In this document: positions 32,384 to 32,415 of the stretch, one piece after another
Position numbering within the stretch: the stretch's first letter is position 1
Layout: each line of letters starts with the position of its first letter
Origin: Gemmatimonadota bacterium
Lineage (GTDB): Bacteria > Gemmatimonadota > Gemmatimonadetes > Gemmatimonadales > Gemmatimonadaceae
Assembly: GCA_002737115.1 (NCBI GenBank)
Contig: NSHR01000019.1
Location: forward strand, 1-32,415
DNA length: 32,415 nt
Direction: 5' to 3'
Notes under the pieces: generated by a model
Seen by the model: the letters and a program-made list of their open reading frames with translations, nothing else
What the model was told of the DNA's origin: nothing
The model's database searches: none
Program-made: the position numbers and the translations under genes

Positions 32384-32409
32384 TTAATGACTGACCAGTC
32401 AGTTAATAA
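32384..32409. promoter_or_regulatory. probable TetR operator upstream of tetR
   Basis: Inverted repeat TTAATGACTGAC (32384-32395), 2-base spacer CA, GTCAGTTAATAA (32398-32409): 10 of 12 positions pair, with a perfect inner ACTGAC/GTCAGT. ACTGAC-type dyads are common autoregulatory sites before TetR/AcrR genes. It lies 9 bases before the tetR GTG, where binding would block transcription or initiation. The window ends 6 bases later, so the full promoter is not visible. Confidence 0.7.
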
Positions 32410-32415
32410 GGGGGT

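Overview
This window reads as ordinary chromosome of a GC-rich, Gram-negative, aerobic bacterium. Support for that: a caa3-type cytochrome oxidase, a tripartite RND pump with TolC-like outer-membrane channels, many lipoproteins, and a penicillin-binding protein. The mix of genes (Ig-like/propeller lipoproteins, a cyclic-nucleotide-domain/aspartase fusion, a GxxExxY gene, GC-rich intergenic hairpins) suggests Gemmatimonadota. That assignment is inference; no rRNA gene is present to settle it.

Layout. (1) 247-6097, + strand: a respiratory operon, coxB-coxA-coxC-coxD, then a strong hairpin, ctaG and an SRPBCC-family protein. CoxB is a lipoprotein carrying both CuA and a C-terminal heme c, so the enzyme is caa3-type. 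(2) 6376-9793, + strand: a small lipoprotein, a DUF5009/HGSNAT-like membrane acyltransferase and a PBP4-type D-Ala-D-Ala carboxypeptidase, tightly packed and probably an envelope operon. (3) 9860-13651: a 117-bp repeat hairpin, a decayed 3' fragment of a surface-protein gene, a terminator, and an intact large lipoprotein with four Ig-like (Big_2) domains and about 14 propeller-type repeats (- strand). (4) 13725-16835: a divergent pair, an aspartase with an N-terminal cyclic-nucleotide-binding domain (- strand) and a Tat-exported glycosylasparaginase (+ strand). Together they could take asparagine-linked substrates to aspartate and then to fumarate plus ammonia. (5) 16838-20041: leuS, flanked upstream by a long palindromic repeat and downstream by a GxxExxY gene headed by a second copy of the 9860 repeat. 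(6) 20301-24613, + strand: RND adaptor and pump. (7) 24682-32374, - strand: kup, then, in transcription order from the right edge, tetR-tolC, an HD-domain protein, and a sigma factor / putative anti-sigma / Spy-like / tolC module with 4-base overlaps at two junctions.

How the genes work together. The respiratory block makes a complete oxidase plus a CtaG-type assembly factor. The efflux genes form one adaptor-pump pair without its own channel and two TolC-like genes elsewhere, one under TetR and one in an ECF sigma unit, so envelope-stress or drug signals may choose the exit channel. Translational coupling is common (1-4 base overlaps at seven junctions).

The most unusual structure is in the intergenic DNA. 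There are two families of 105-124 bp imperfect palindromes. One family (9860-9976 and 19937-20041) shares a 35-base identical end, and one copy sits 47 bp from the start of a GxxExxY (PD-(D/E)XK-like) gene. This repeat/nuclease-like-gene pairing is the best candidate here for an undescribed element. No tRNA, rRNA, CRISPR array or transposase gene was recognised.
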